Under the pieces are notes generated by a model, which had not been told where the DNA came from, did no database searches, and worked only from the letters and a program-made list of their open reading frames with translations. The translations under genes and the position numbers were made by a program. DNA of 64,000 bases, from contig JAEWMT010000040.1 of the NCBI GenBank assembly GCA_023393095.1, forward strand, positions 1 through 64,000, written 5' to 3'. This document shows positions 16,552 through 26,457 of this stretch, one piece after another (within the stretch, counting starts at the first letter, position 1; each line of letters begins with the position of its first letter). This DNA is from Bacillota bacterium. Its GTDB lineage: Bacteria; Bacillota; Clostridia; Lachnospirales; Lachnospiraceae.

Positions 16552-17436
16552 TCAGCCGCCGTTTACTGTAATTCGTTTTAAAGAGAATTTCCAGAACAAA
16601 TGTGCTCCGATACCTGTAATTACTACCCAGAAAAGCTGAATTAGAATTTGCTCCATACTACCTTGAACCGATATCTTCTTTTGAATTAATATGGTAAGCG
16701 GTGTATTATAAATAGCTTGAAACGGCAGGTAACCAACGATTTCACGAAGGGTGGCAGGAAAAAAGGCCAACGGTATTGAAGCCCCGGACAAGAGCATAAC
16801 GATAACCTCCTTCATAATATTGATTCCCCAGATAGATTCCGTATAGAGGCAGATCGTTGCCACAAAAAAGTTAATCGAAAAATTAATCAATAGTGCAAAT
16901 ACAACACTAACGATAAAAAACAAAAGATTTATGTTTAACAAAAAAGCCCCACCCGACAGAAAATATACAATCAACATTGTCGGCACCAGGGTCAGAAAAA
17001 AGTTTACTACCAGATTTCCTGCATTGGAAAAGAACATAAACTGCTCAAACGGGATTGGCTTAATAATATCAAGAATAATTTTACCGGACTGAATATTTCT
17101 GCCTATGAGCCAAACGAAATATACCTCCATAAAATTAAATAATGCCATAGCAAGAACTAAGTAAATCATCGTATCCGAAAATGTCATTCCGTTCACCACA
17201 TCCGTCTCAGAGGATGCGAAAATTGCCTTCCATAGAAAATAAATAATTAATAAGTAGATGAGATTCCCTAAGAACACGACAGCTGTACCAAGTCTGAAAT
17301 TCATCTGTTCCGTAATTCCGGCTTTAGTAAGAGCAAGATAGCCTTTGATATTCATACTAATCCCTTCACGCTGCCGTAATCCTGCGAATTTGGGCAGCTG
17401 CACAAATTTGCTTTTTGAAAAATCTTGATTTTTCAA
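16552..17436 (-). CDS. ABC exporter permease, ABC-2 type (first of the pair)
   Basis: 294 residues if translation starts at 17436, where ATGA overlaps the ATPase stop. A second start at 17355 (MNIKGYLALTK) would give 267 residues, the same length as the sister permease, and removes 27 residues unlike the family; I consider it likely. Six membrane helices, with GTAVVFLGNLIYLLIIYFLW as the first. The VWLIGRNIQSGKI stretch is typical of the family. Forms with the gene at 15704-16507 and the ATPase a complete exporter of unknown substrate. Confidence 0.78.
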   Translation of the reverse strand: MKNQDFSKSKFVQLPKFAGLRQREGISMNIKGYLALTKAGITEQMNFRLGTAVVFLGNLIYLLIIYFLWKAIFASSETDVVNGMTFSDTMIYLVLAMALFNFMEVYFVWLIGRNIQSGKIILDIIKPIPFEQFMFFSNAGNLVVNFFLTLVPTMLIVYFLSGGAFLLNINLLFFIVSVVFALLINFSINFFVATICLYTESIWGINIMKEVIVMLLSGASIPLAFFPATLREIVGYLPFQAIYNTPLTILIQKKISVQGSMEQILIQLFWVVITGIGAHLFWKFSLKRITVNGG

Positions 17437-18479
17437 GCTATCCCTCCCTCATATATTTTCTTAATAACGCTTTCCGTTGAAATTTCTTCCATAGTAACAT
17501 CATAAATTTTCCTCAGCTTCTGAATGCTGTTAAGAACCGTCATGACATCTTCTTCCTCTTCGTTAATCAGTACACTAATCCACTCCTCCTGTACGGATAC
17601 ATTAATGGAAGGTGCCTCAGGAAATGTATTAATTAGATAATTTGCCAACAAGGAGGCATTTTGATTCATCTTATCTTCTGTCAAATCTTCAGCAGTTTTA
17701 CCAAACTGTAATTTCAAATTACGGTAAGTACCAAAAAAGCTTTTTAGATTTTCAATGCTGTTATCATAGAGCATAGTTCCTTTATCTATTATGATTATCC
17801 TTTTACACAGAGCATCCACATCTCCCATATCATGTGTGGTAAGGATAACCGTAGTCTCTTTCTCCCGATTCAGAGCCTTAATCAATTCCCTGATTTTACT
17901 TTTCATGGATACATCCAGTCCAATCGTAGGCTCATCCAGAAAGACAACGGGCGGATTATGTAAAAATGCTGCAAGAATGTCACTTAACGTTCTCTGTCCC
18001 AATGACATTTGACGAACAGGCTTTGAGTACAGGGCTTTAATATCCACGATTGATTCATAAAATTCCATCATATCCTTATAGTTCTTTTCTGGGATCCGAT
18101 AGATATCCTTAAGAATTTTGAAGGATTCAATCAAAGGAAGCGCCCACCAAAGCTGGGATCTTTGTCCGAATACAACTCCTATATTCTGGGCATTTGCAGT
18201 TCTATTCTTATAGGGTACACGACCATTTACCGTAATTTCACCGGAGGTAGGTTCCAAAACTCCCGTCATCATCTTAATCGTAGTGCTTTTTCCGGCACCG
18301 TTCGGTCCAAGATAACCAACGATTTCCCCTTTACCAATATCCATAGAGATGTCTTTAACTGCTTTCACCATATTGTAATCTCTTGAAAACAAATCCAACA
18401 AGCTCCCCCTAAGGCCTTCCCTTCGGTTTAAAACCTTAAAATCCTTGCATACATTGTTTAAATGAATTACTGTTTCCAT
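17433..18479 (-). CDS. ABC exporter ATPase
   Basis: 348 residues. Walker A GPNGAGKST (about 58-66), signature MSLGQR (about 159-164), Walker B VVFLDEP (about 178-184) and the switch His in LTTHDMG are all present. The C-terminal extension (about 240-348) is usual for ATPases paired with ABC2_membrane_6 permeases. First gene of the operon; the next start overlaps its stop by four bases. The upstream gap to the GH25 gene has no clear promoter motif that I would defend. Functionally an energiser for export across the cytoplasmic membrane. Confidence 0.88.
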   Translation of the reverse strand: METVIHLNNVCKDFKVLNRREGLRGSLLDLFSRDYNMVKAVKDISMDIGKGEIVGYLGPNGAGKSTTIKMMTGVLEPTSGEITVNGRVPYKNRTANAQNIGVVFGQRSQLWWALPLIESFKILKDIYRIPEKNYKDMMEFYESIVDIKALYSKPVRQMSLGQRTLSDILAAFLHNPPVVFLDEPTIGLDVSMKSKIRELIKALNREKETTVILTTHDMGDVDALCKRIIIIDKGTMLYDNSIENLKSFFGTYRNLKLQFGKTAEDLTEDKMNQNASLLANYLINTFPEAPSINVSVQEEWISVLINEEEEDVMTVLNSIQKLRKIYDVTMEEISTESVIKKIYEGGIA

Positions 18480-18627
18480 AATGATCCCCTCAATCTTTTC
18501 AATTCATTTTAATAATTTTGAATTATATTATAATAGATTCCTCCTGTCAATTAATAAATAGTTTTTATCAAGAAGCTGACTGTACCTCTGCTAATCTTAA
18601 AGAAAATTCAGTCAATGATATATCAAA

Positions 18628-18666
18628 AGAGCGATAAGGCACTCTTTTGAGTGCGGTTATCGCTCT
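18628..18666. terminator. Hairpin downstream of the GH25 gene
   Basis: 16-17 base arms (18628-18643 and 18650-18666, AGAGCGATAAGGCACT and partner) pair with about three irregularities. It sits 37 bases past the muramidase stop codon. Confidence 0.6.
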
Positions 18667-18702
18667 ATCAAGAAGGTCTAATATTGAAATGCTTTCGTTA
18701 AT

Positions 18703-20802
18703 CTAAAATCCATTTAACCCGAGCTGTTTTATCAAAGAAGCATAATCTATAAATGAGGTGTCCATATCCACCTTGCCGCTAATTCCGCTAACCGTACCGG
18801 AGGAACTATACTGCCATATTCCCACCTCACCGGTATAGGTAATACTAGAACCCCATTGTGCCAGCCAGTGGTCGTATCCTGCAAGCTGTGTATCATCCAA
18901 CTTCGTAGTAAACCAAGTTTTGTTGGCATAAATCATTGGATAATAGCCTGCATTGGACAGTGCATCAAGATAAGTAATTGCAATATCCGTCAATGCTTTC
19001 TTGCTTAGGGTACTCATTGAGGAGTCTTCGATATCAACACAGATTGGATATTCAAATTGTTTTCCTTGCAGCTTACTAATTAAGAATTGCACTTCAGTAG
19101 CAGCTTTGGCTACCGTTGTAGCATAGCTGTAATGATAAACTCCAACAGCAATCCCACTTGCCTTAGCACCAGTATAATTTGTTTCATAATAAGGGTCTGT
19201 GCTGCTGCTTCCAAAGGATGATCTTATCATAGCAAATTGAATTCCGCTTCCCGCTACTTTATCCCAATTAATAACTCCTTGCCATTTAGAAACATCAATT
19301 CCTTTGATACTCTCATTTCCTACATCAACTGCGTTTATTACATTTATTGTACAATTTGCAGACTTACTGCCATCCGTAGTAATTACTGTTATAATAGCTG
19401 TTCCAGTATTTACAGACATAACATTACCGTTTTGGTCAACCGTTGCTACAGAATTATCTGAGGATACCCAAGTTAATGTCTGATTTTCAGCATTTGCCGG
19501 TGCTACTGTAGCTATTAATTGATATGCTTGTCCTAAGGTAAGAGTATACGAGGTACTATTCAGGCTAAGCGAAGATACATTGATAACTTTATCTGTCATT
19601 GCACTTGCAGTACTTGAAAAACTTCCATATACTTTATTACCGTCAATGAGTTTGTAAGCTTTTATCTTATAATAATAAGTTGTCCCAGCTGACAGCCCAT
19701 AGTCATTATAGCTTGTAGCTGAGCCTGATGATATCAGCTTGTAGGTTCCTGAACTTGATAGCGCACTGTAAAGTTCATAACCTTCTGCTCCCGCAACCGA
19801 ATCCCAGCTGATACCAATCTGATCCGTTGAAGCTGCTGTTGCTGTCACTGAAACCGGTGTGGACAGGTTAAGCGTTTTACTCACTATCGAGGTATAGTTG
19901 CCATATACTTTTGTGCTTCCTACTAACCTGTAGGCTCTCACTTTATAATAATATGTTCTCCCAGTTGTAAGCCCAGCATTTACATAATTCGCCTTTGTCG
20001 TATCAGTAATTAAAGAGTAGGTTCCATTGCTTGAAGTTGCTACATATACTCTATAACCGCTTGCACCTGCTACTCCATTCCAATTAATCGTAATGCTATT
20101 ATAGGAGGATACGGTTGCCTTTATGGATGAGGGAGGAGCCGGAACAGCCTTTGATTTTACAATTGAAGAATAGGTTCCGTACTTTTTCGTAGTCCCTGAT
20201 GTTATGTATGCTCTTACTTTATAATAATACGTCTTTCCTGTTGTTACTGACTTATTTACATAAGTCTTTGAGGTAGTGGTAGTAATTAAGGAGTAAACTC
20301 CCGTACTTGAAGATGCTCTGTATACTGCATATCCGCCTGCCCCTGATACAGCATTCCAGCTTAGTGTTATACTATTATAAGAAGAGGAGCTTGCTTTTAT
20401 TGAGGCCGGTGCTGATGGAAGTACAATTGTATTAACTACGGAGGAATATTTTCCGTATACTTTTTTATTTCCTGAAATTACATATGCCCTTATCTTATAA
20501 TAATATTTCTTTCCAGTCGCCAATTTAATATCTTTATAACTTTTGGAGGATGTTAATGATAATAACGAATAGGTACCCGAACTTGAGGCCGCTCTATAAA
20601 CCGCATATCCTTTTGCGCCAGTAACACCATTCCAGGTAATTGTGATACTATTAGAGGAAGATGTCGCTTTCACCGAGGTTGGAGCTGCTGGTGTTTTCAC
20701 TGCTGCCTGAGCCATCTGAAAGCCTTCCATAAAACCACAGATACAAATCATTATTATTAAAGCAGAACATATTATACTAAGTTTTCTTATTTGTCTTTTC
20801 AT
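18703..20802 (-). CDS. Secreted FN3(x4)-Big2-GH25 muramidase
   Basis: 699 residues from the ATG at 20802, which follows GGAGG; a start four codons earlier lies before that site. Signal peptide about 1-35 ending AQAA. Four fibronectin III domains of about 92 residues follow (roughly 38-410), with recurring YYYKIRAY and YGKYSS blocks. A Big2 domain (about 413-493) contains LTLGQAYQL and TWVSSDNSVATVD. The C-terminus is a GH25 lysozyme (about 500-695) with catalytic-type acids in GIDVSKWQG and CVDIED and the strand GIWQYSS. It should cut the muramic acid-glucosamine bond in peptidoglycan outside the cell. The four FN3 units repeat in DNA with a period of about 277 bp. No wall anchor motif. Confidence 0.9.
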   Translation of the reverse strand: MKRQIRKLSIICSALIIMICICGFMEGFQMAQAAVKTPAAPTSVKATSSSNSITITWNGVTGAKGYAVYRAASSSGTYSLLSLTSSKSYKDIKLATGKKYYYKIRAYVISGNKKVYGKYSSVVNTIVLPSAPASIKASSSSYNSITLSWNAVSGAGGYAVYRASSSTGVYSLITTTTSKTYVNKSVTTGKTYYYKVRAYITSGTTKKYGTYSSIVKSKAVPAPPSSIKATVSSYNSITINWNGVAGASGYRVYVATSSNGTYSLITDTTKANYVNAGLTTGRTYYYKVRAYRLVGSTKVYGNYTSIVSKTLNLSTPVSVTATAASTDQIGISWDSVAGAEGYELYSALSSSGTYKLISSGSATSYNDYGLSAGTTYYYKIKAYKLIDGNKVYGSFSSTASAMTDKVINVSSLSLNSTSYTLTLGQAYQLIATVAPANAENQTLTWVSSDNSVATVDQNGNVMSVNTGTAIITVITTDGSKSANCTINVINAVDVGNESIKGIDVSKWQGVINWDKVAGSGIQFAMIRSSFGSSSTDPYYETNYTGAKASGIAVGVYHYSYATTVAKAATEVQFLISKLQGKQFEYPICVDIEDSSMSTLSKKALTDIAITYLDALSNAGYYPMIYANKTWFTTKLDDTQLAGYDHWLAQWGSSITYTGEVGIWQYSSSGTVSGISGKVDMDTSFIDYASLIKQLGLNGF

Positions 20803-20814
20803 AACAGCCTCCAT

Positions 20815-21277
20815 TATTCTGTATTTTTATCGTAGTAGTTATAAACACACAGAGTATCTTACCAGAATACAACTATGCATTAATTGGATCAGCTGCTGAT
20901 AGAGTTTATTATATTAATATATTTAATGTTATTAATTATTCTTCGGTACTTGAATAAATCATGTTTATTAAATTCTTAATGATTCATAACGAATGAATTT
21001 TATAACAATATGACTAAAAATACAATTAGTCAAAAGATATTGCCTCTAACAGCTTTGTACTTAACTACCTATTACGCTAATGTCTAGATGTGTTAAAACT
21101 ATGTCATAAAAGGATATTTTTTGATATAAAGCATGGTTCAGATAAATATTTTGAAAATCGGTACTTTGATTTTCTCAGATAGGAGCTACTGTTCTATCCG
21201 TATTATCACTAAAATTGAATATTTTATTTTCTAACCGAAAACACTAAATCTAAATATGAATGAAAGGAGACTAATCC
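20815..21277. other. Long AT-rich intergenic region before sspH
   Basis: No gene seen. It separates the divergent GH25 and sspH genes and should carry both promoters. A TGAATA followed about 20 bases on by CACTAAA (21213-21250 area) is only loosely like a sigma-G promoter for sspH. A short hairpin with GAAAATC/GATTTTC arms lies near 21153-21174. Confidence 0.3.
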
Positions 21278-21478
21278 ATGGATATCAGACGAGCGACAGA
21301 AATTGCAGATTCACCTAATATGATAAATGTTACTTATAATGATCGCCCCATTTATATTGAAGAGGTTAACGCCGATAAAACCACTGCAAGTATTCACTAC
21401 TTAAATCAACCTCATAATAGTCAGGAAGTGCATTTAACTCAGTTGGTTGAACAAAACAGTAAGGAAAAATTACTATGA
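21278..21478 (+). CDS. sspH: H-type small acid-soluble spore protein
   Basis: 66 residues. The beginning MDIRRATEIADSPNMINVTYN and the core PIYIEEV match the SspH family closely in sequence and length. These proteins are made in the forespore and bind in the spore core, so the gene is a direct indicator of endospore formation. GAAAGGAG lies just before the ATG. Monocistronic, ended by a long imperfect hairpin. The last residues (NSKEKLL) are variable in the family. Confidence 0.9.
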   Translation: MDIRRATEIADSPNMINVTYNDRPIYIEEVNADKTTASIHYLNQPHNSQEVHLTQLVEQNSKEKLL

Positions 21479-21496
21479 CAAATATTTAGATTTGAT

Positions 21497-21563
21497 CAAG
21501 GAATATGTGGTCGGATTAAGATTTTTAAAAATAATCGTCTTAATTCGTGACCACAGCTCCTTG
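21497..21563. terminator. Long imperfect bidirectional hairpin
   Basis: Arms begin CAAGGAATATGTGGTC at 21497 and end GACCACAGCTCCTTG at 21563, with a second paired block (GGATTAAGA and partner) inside. It lies between sspH (+) and the Dus gene (-) and has T-rich interior and flanks. Confidence 0.7.
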
Positions 21564-21566
21564 GTT

Positions 21567-22505
21567 CTAATAAACGAGCTCCTGTTCTTCAAATAGGTTT
21601 ATCACTGCTTCATTATAATCTTTTAATTTCTCTGCTTTTCTAATTTTCTTTGCATATTTAGAATTGTCTGTAAATATCGGTATCATATAAAACCATAATT
21701 CTTTCATCTTAAATAGTATATTTCTATCACCATAAAGAATTTCTTTGTAGCCTTCATATATTTTATCATGAAATTCTTTTAATCTTTTTTTATCCAGTTT
21801 TGTATTATGATACATAACATTAATTAATCCTGGATTACGTAATAGTCCACGACCAATCATCATAGAATCAACCTCAGGAAAATCAAGAGAAAATTTCAAG
21901 ATATCTTCTGGGGTACAGATATCTCCATTGTAGCAGACCGGGTTCTTGCTCATTAAAACTGCATCCCGAAAAACGTCCATATTAGGATGATTATTGTAAA
22001 AATCCTCTCTGATCCTAGGATGAATGATAAGCTCCTTGATTGGATATTGGTTGAATATTTCAATTAATTCATAGAACTCCTCCGGATGATCTTTTCCTAT
22101 CCTGGTCTTTACTGAAATCTTTGTAACGGAAGCATTATAAATTTCTTCTAAAAAACGATTCAGTTCTTCCTGTTTTGCTAAGAATCCGGCGCCTCTGTTT
22201 TTGGAGACAACCGTTCCTGATGGACATCCCAGATTTAGATTGATTTCCTGATAACCAAGCTGTTCTATTACCATTGAGGTTTTTATAAAATCTTTTGCAT
22301 TGTTTGTCAGTAACTGGGGAACTAAAATCAGCCCTTTATTATTCTCAGGAAGAATATCATTCCTTTCCCTTGTACTAAGCTTCCCATTCTGATTCGGTAC
22401 AATGAACGGAGAAAAATATTTATCCATATTACCAAAGAAGGTATGATGTGCATTTCGATAAATATATCCGGTAATACCTTCCATCGGTGCAAAGTAAAAT
22501 CTCAT
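21567..22505 (-). CDS. dus: tRNA-dihydrouridine synthase
   Basis: 312-residue FMN-dependent TIM-barrel enzyme. FAPMEGITG (about 4-12), the catalytic-Cys motif NLNLGCPSGTV (about 89-99), VKTRIGKD, the HPRIRED strand and the phosphate-site MIGRGLLRNPGL are all visible. It reduces uridines in tRNA D-loops. The NLNLGCPSGTV form and length place it among Firmicute Dus proteins that differ from DusA/B/C. It has its own RBS (GGAG). A stretch just upstream (22533-22554) resembles one arm of the family A repeat. Confidence 0.9.
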   Translation of the reverse strand: MRFYFAPMEGITGYIYRNAHHTFFGNMDKYFSPFIVPNQNGKLSTRERNDILPENNKGLILVPQLLTNNAKDFIKTSMVIEQLGYQEINLNLGCPSGTVVSKNRGAGFLAKQEELNRFLEEIYNASVTKISVKTRIGKDHPEEFYELIEIFNQYPIKELIIHPRIREDFYNNHPNMDVFRDAVLMSKNPVCYNGDICTPEDILKFSLDFPEVDSMMIGRGLLRNPGLINVMYHNTKLDKKRLKEFHDKIYEGYKEILYGDRNILFKMKELWFYMIPIFTDNSKYAKKIRKAEKLKDYNEAVINLFEEQELVY

Positions 22506-22569
22506 TTCATGACTCCTTTGTATTTTTTAACCTGCTTATGACAACCGAACCAAATTTCATATTATCATA

Positions 22570-23988
22570 TCACGGTTGTTCCTTCTTTTCATTTTCTTCT
22601 ACGTATACAATAACGGGAATACCTTCTTTTATATTATCATATATGGTCTTTGCTAAGTAGTATGGTGCATTTACACATCCATGTGTTCCATTTCTTTTAT
22701 AGATATCTCCTCCAAATGAATTTCTCCAGCTGGCATCATGAATTCCGATATTTCCATAAAAAGGCATCCAGTAAGTCACTCCGACTTCATAACCTGGACC
22801 CTTTAAAGAGGTGTCTTTTTCTTTATACATAAGTCCGTAAACGCCTTGAACCGTGGCATTCCCTCTGTTTGGATTTCCCGTTACTACGGATCCATGAGCG
22901 ATCAGCTTTCCAGCTTTATAGAACCATAGCATCTGTCTGGTTATATTAATTTCGACATAGGTATTGCCAATTTCATTTTCATTTCTGGATAATGCCTTCT
23001 GAGAATAAACAGGTTCTTTTTCTATTTCAGCACCAAGTTTGATATTATTTAATAGAGCCTTTACTTCTGCATCCTGATTTATTTTCCAGCCGTAAAGCCC
23101 TTTCTTAATTTCAATTACTTTACCTGTAGATGTTTTAAAGTTTCTTATGATACCAACGGTATCATAAATGCTACTCAAATCCTTCACATATTGAATTACG
23201 GCATTTTTATCTATCTGTACCTCTAAATTATCATCAACATACAACCATTGATTGATTATATTACCATCCAGTATTTCTTTACTATTACCAAATTGATAAG
23301 TGATTTTAGTCAATACATACTGATCTAACAAATTCTTTGTTTTAGCTGTTTTATCCGAATTTAAAGTAAACCTTGGCATCTCATAGCAGTTCTCATCAAA
23401 TAGATTTAACACCTTTTTCCCCTGTAAAATAGAAGCGATTACAGCCTTCCTTAATTGATCCCGATTTATGATATTGCCATACTTTTCTTTCACTACTTCA
23501 TAGGAAGCATCCTTATATAAAAAGCTTACATTCTGTGATTTTACGGGAGTATTATTTATACATTTCAATCCATCTAATGTATGATTTAAACTATCCTCTT
23601 TGAATTTATACAGATCATTTACATAATATTTCGGTTTCTTATAGACGGAGCTGATCCACTGAAACGACTTTTGCATGTGTCGAACTTTATGAATACTGTT
23701 TGTTACGTTATATTGAAACCCAATATCCTGTCCGGTAATTTCTTCTCTTGCACCATCTATCCCTATCAGTTCAAGCTTATAATCTGCCACAAATTTTCCT
23801 ATGGCTTCATCTTCATTTGCATACGATTTAAGAGACATATTTGCTCCGTTAATGACAGTATAAAAAAAGAAATGTTTATTAAAATATACGGAGAAAAGTA
23901 AATATAATATTATAATGGATGCTATTACAATAATTATATTTCCTGTGACCTTATTTTCACAAAGCTTTTTCATTATAAAATTTCTCAT
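22570..23988 (-). CDS. L,D-transpeptidase (YkuD) with N-terminal anchor
   Basis: 472 residues. One membrane helix (about 17-37) anchors the protein outside. Residues about 60-300 match the PG-binding-4-like repeats common before clostridial YkuD domains. The catalytic domain (about 345-465) shows IGIHDASWRNSFGG and the active-site HGCVNAPY, with Cys near residue 437. The enzyme forms 3-3 cross-links in peptidoglycan. No operon partner; RBS is weak (GGGA), so a start at the second Met (23973) cannot be excluded. C-terminal tail is Lys/Glu rich. Confidence 0.88.
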   Translation of the reverse strand: MRNFIMKKLCENKVTGNIIIVIASIIILYLLFSVYFNKHFFFYTVINGANMSLKSYANEDEAIGKFVADYKLELIGIDGAREEITGQDIGFQYNVTNSIHKVRHMQKSFQWISSVYKKPKYYVNDLYKFKEDSLNHTLDGLKCINNTPVKSQNVSFLYKDASYEVVKEKYGNIINRDQLRKAVIASILQGKKVLNLFDENCYEMPRFTLNSDKTAKTKNLLDQYVLTKITYQFGNSKEILDGNIINQWLYVDDNLEVQIDKNAVIQYVKDLSSIYDTVGIIRNFKTSTGKVIEIKKGLYGWKINQDAEVKALLNNIKLGAEIEKEPVYSQKALSRNENEIGNTYVEINITRQMLWFYKAGKLIAHGSVVTGNPNRGNATVQGVYGLMYKEKDTSLKGPGYEVGVTYWMPFYGNIGIHDASWRNSFGGDIYKRNGTHGCVNAPYYLAKTIYDNIKEGIPVIVYVEENEKKEQP

Positions 23989-24222
23989 ATTAATTAATTC
24001 CCGCTAAAAAACAGCAATCAAATCATGATTAATTAATCATATGTCTTTATCATTTATCTTAAAACTGTCAATCCAATAAAGTTTAATTAATATCACAATT
24101 ATTTTCAAACAGAAAAAATACTCACTTAACATAATATCGTTAGGGATATTCTTTTTTCAATACATATAAAAATGTAAAATACGGAACCATCGTAAGGAAA
24201 ATCTGATTTCCATTCCATGAGA

Positions 24223-24396
24223 TTATTCTATGACGGTATATTCAAACATTTCATATTTCAACTGTGTACCTTCTTGAATTTCAGGAGGCAATAAAGCACG
24301 GGCTACTAGCTTTAAATCATCCTCTTTCCTATCGATTCTTTTTAGCTGTGCATAATCCCCATCAATACGTTCTACGATATATTCCCAAGTTTCCAT
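24223..24396 (-). CDS. 57-residue DUF3006-like small protein
   Basis: A short frame from ATG at 24396 to TAA at 24223, with GGAGAAG just before the start. The product begins METWEYIVERIDGDYAQLKR and ends EMFEYTVIE. The 'IVERIDGDYA...ALLPPEIQEGTQLKYE' outline resembles DUF3006 proteins, small beta-barrel proteins of unknown role. Monocistronic between the transpeptidase and nudC. Coding potential rests on the ribosome site and family-like pattern. Confidence 0.6.
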   Translation of the reverse strand: METWEYIVERIDGDYAQLKRIDRKEDDLKLVARALLPPEIQEGTQLKYEMFEYTVIE

Positions 24397-24557
24397 ACTT
24401 CTCCATTCTGCCGACAGCGGCTTGACATCACAACTGGCAGTTTAATACTAATAATCTTCTCACAAGTGTTTAACTTAACTAACATACCTGCCCTTTGAAT
24501 TTGTTTGTGCTTAATGCATTGAAAAATCAATTTAGGAAGATATAGGCACAAATCTTC

Positions 24558-24579
24558 TAAAAGCGAATAAAATTCGCTT
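24558..24579 (-). terminator. Short hairpin after nudC
   Basis: AAAGCGAA and TTCGCTTT arms around a TAAAA loop, about 22 bases past the nudC stop. Weak tail, so only tentative. Confidence 0.35.
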
Positions 24580-24600
24580 TGTGAATTATGCTTTTTAAAA

Positions 24601-25449
24601 TCAAACTTTATTGTTTGAGTATTGCTCCCGGTACCAGCGTATCATCTTCCCCGCTATGCTGTCTGTTTGCGGAATATCCGGCAAGTTGTCTGCATGATAC
24701 CATCCGGCATCCGTAATCTCATAGTGATCAACCGCTATCTCGCCGCTTTCATATTCAGCCGTAAAAGCCACCATCAATCCATCCGGAAATGGCCAGGGTT
24801 GGCTGTTCCAATAGCGAATATTCTTCACTTTTATACCTACCTCTTCACGAATCTCACGTTCCACACATTGTTCCAAAGACTCTCCCACCTCAACATATCC
24901 CGCGATAAGACTATACATATCCTTCTTAAAATGACTATTATGCGCAAGAAGTATCTTATCTTCATGGAAGATAGCTGTTATTGTAGCAGGAGAAATTCTT
25001 GGATAGATAAGATTACCGCAGTTTGGGCAAACCTTTGCTCTCTCGTTTTCTTTATTGTTTGTTTTATGTCCGCAACGGCCGCAATATTGGTTGATACTAT
25101 CCCAATGAAGTATGTGACTGGCTGTTCCGGCGAGGAGGAATAACCCCTGGTCACCTGACCTTGCTGTTATCTCTCTTAACCCTACCAGCTCCAGATTCTC
25201 AGGAAGTGCAGGTATTTCTTGCATACTAATATAAAAGCATTCATGTTCGTCATAACAGCCGAAATATTCATAGGTCACGTCGTTTGGCAGTATTTTCTCC
25301 AAATCATTCATTTTAGTAATAAATACGCTGTCTTCTTCTTTTCTCATCACTAACTTTTTATCTGTAATAATCAAAATCCAAGCATTCTCTTCAGGTACTT
25401 TTGACTGCTGATATGCAGGTATATATTTATGTTTACTGGAAATGCTCAT
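24601..25449 (-). CDS. nudC: NAD(+) diphosphatase (NudC-type Nudix hydrolase)
   Basis: 282 residues. A zinc ribbon CGRCG...CPNCG (about 122-142) precedes the Nudix domain. The Nudix box reads from GYVEVGES through REIREEVGI (about 186-208), followed by the NudC signature SQPWPFP. The enzyme splits NADH/NAD to NMN and AMP and can remove NAD caps from RNA. The N-terminal domain (1-115) is the variable NudC half. RBS AGAGG. No operon partner except possibly the EamA gene about 90 bases upstream, read in the same direction. Confidence 0.92.
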   Translation of the reverse strand: MSISSKHKYIPAYQQSKVPEENAWILIITDKKLVMRKEEDSVFITKMNDLEKILPNDVTYEYFGCYDEHECFYISMQEIPALPENLELVGLREITARSGDQGLFLLAGTASHILHWDSINQYCGRCGHKTNNKENERAKVCPNCGNLIYPRISPATITAIFHEDKILLAHNSHFKKDMYSLIAGYVEVGESLEQCVEREIREEVGIKVKNIRYWNSQPWPFPDGLMVAFTAEYESGEIAVDHYEITDAGWYHADNLPDIPQTDSIAGKMIRWYREQYSNNKV

Positions 25450-25540
25450 AGAAATTAACCTCTCATTAACTTATATTTATTTAACTGAATATTATTATCT
25501 GATTATATAGACAGAAACTATTTCATGTCAATCCTATTAA

Positions 25541-26425
25541 TTATCTTATTCTGGTTAATTTTTCACTTAGATAACTTTTCGCCTCACTGATAAAAGTAGC
25601 TCCCAGAATCAGAATTCCTCCGAGTATTTGTACCAAGGTCATCCTCTCTCCCAGTATCAGACTTGACAGTAGGATTGCAGAGACCGGATCAATATAACTG
25701 AATATTGCTATCGTCTGCCCGCTTAATTTTCTCATCGCAGTAAAATAGAACAGATATGCAAGACCGGTATGAATAATCCCCACAATGATAAGAAGCAGTA
25801 GAGACTTCTTATCCAGTGACAGTATTTGAACTTTTTCAGAAATAAGAATATAGGGAAGTAAAACAAGGGATGCTGCCCCAAGCTGAATTAAAGTTGTTTC
25901 TATCCCTGATAAACCTTTCAGGAATTTATTCACAATAACAACACCGGCATATAAAATGGCCGCACTGATACCATAGCAAATTCCAATGATACTGTTCTTT
26001 CCTGTCTCTCCACCTATTCCGACGACCAGAAACATTCCTAAGATTGCAGCCAAGATACTGAATACTTTTGTTTTCGTCAATCGTTCCTTTAAAAAGATTG
26101 GTGATAGAAATATTACAAATACGGGTGCAAAATAATAACTTAAGGTAGCATTAGCAATTGATGTATACTTATATGCCTGAAAGAGAAGTATCCAGTTAAA
26201 ACCAATCGCTGCGCCTGAAATTAAAAGCAACAATAGGTTAGAGCGAATTGCTTTTGTGGAAAGTGTCTGTTTCAGCACAGGACAGGCTGCCAGTAAAAAT
26301 ATACAACCGGTAATTCCTCTAACGAATGCAATCTGCCCCGAAGATAACTCTATGTTCCTGATAAACAGTCCAATACTTCCAAAAATGAGCATTGCAATTA
26401 TGTACATTCCCTTTGAACTTTTCAT
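25541..26425 (-). CDS. EamA/DMT-family transporter
   Basis: 294 residues, ten membrane helices arranged as two EamA repeats. FVRGITGCIFLLAA in the first half and SYIDPVSAILLSSLILGERMTLVQILGG in the second are typical. The second conserved loop (ERLTKTKVFSILAAILGMFLVV) is also present. Members export amino acids, nucleosides or other small metabolites; the substrate cannot be read from the sequence. It has its own AGGAG site and follows a 76-residue gene by about 30 bases, so the two may be co-transcribed. Confidence 0.85.
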   Translation of the reverse strand: MKSSKGMYIIAMLIFGSIGLFIRNIELSSGQIAFVRGITGCIFLLAACPVLKQTLSTKAIRSNLLLLLISGAAIGFNWILLFQAYKYTSIANATLSYYFAPVFVIFLSPIFLKERLTKTKVFSILAAILGMFLVVGIGGETGKNSIIGICYGISAAILYAGVVIVNKFLKGLSGIETTLIQLGAASLVLLPYILISEKVQILSLDKKSLLLLIIVGIIHTGLAYLFYFTAMRKLSGQTIAIFSYIDPVSAILLSSLILGERMTLVQILGGILILGATFISEAKSYLSEKLTRIR

Positions 26426-26457
26426 TTCGTAACTCCTGTAAATGTTTGTGATAGCGA

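Noticed and set aside
24421..24450. TTGACA near 24422 as a promoter
   Set aside because: It faces rightwards where no plus-strand gene follows, and no -10 is in register.
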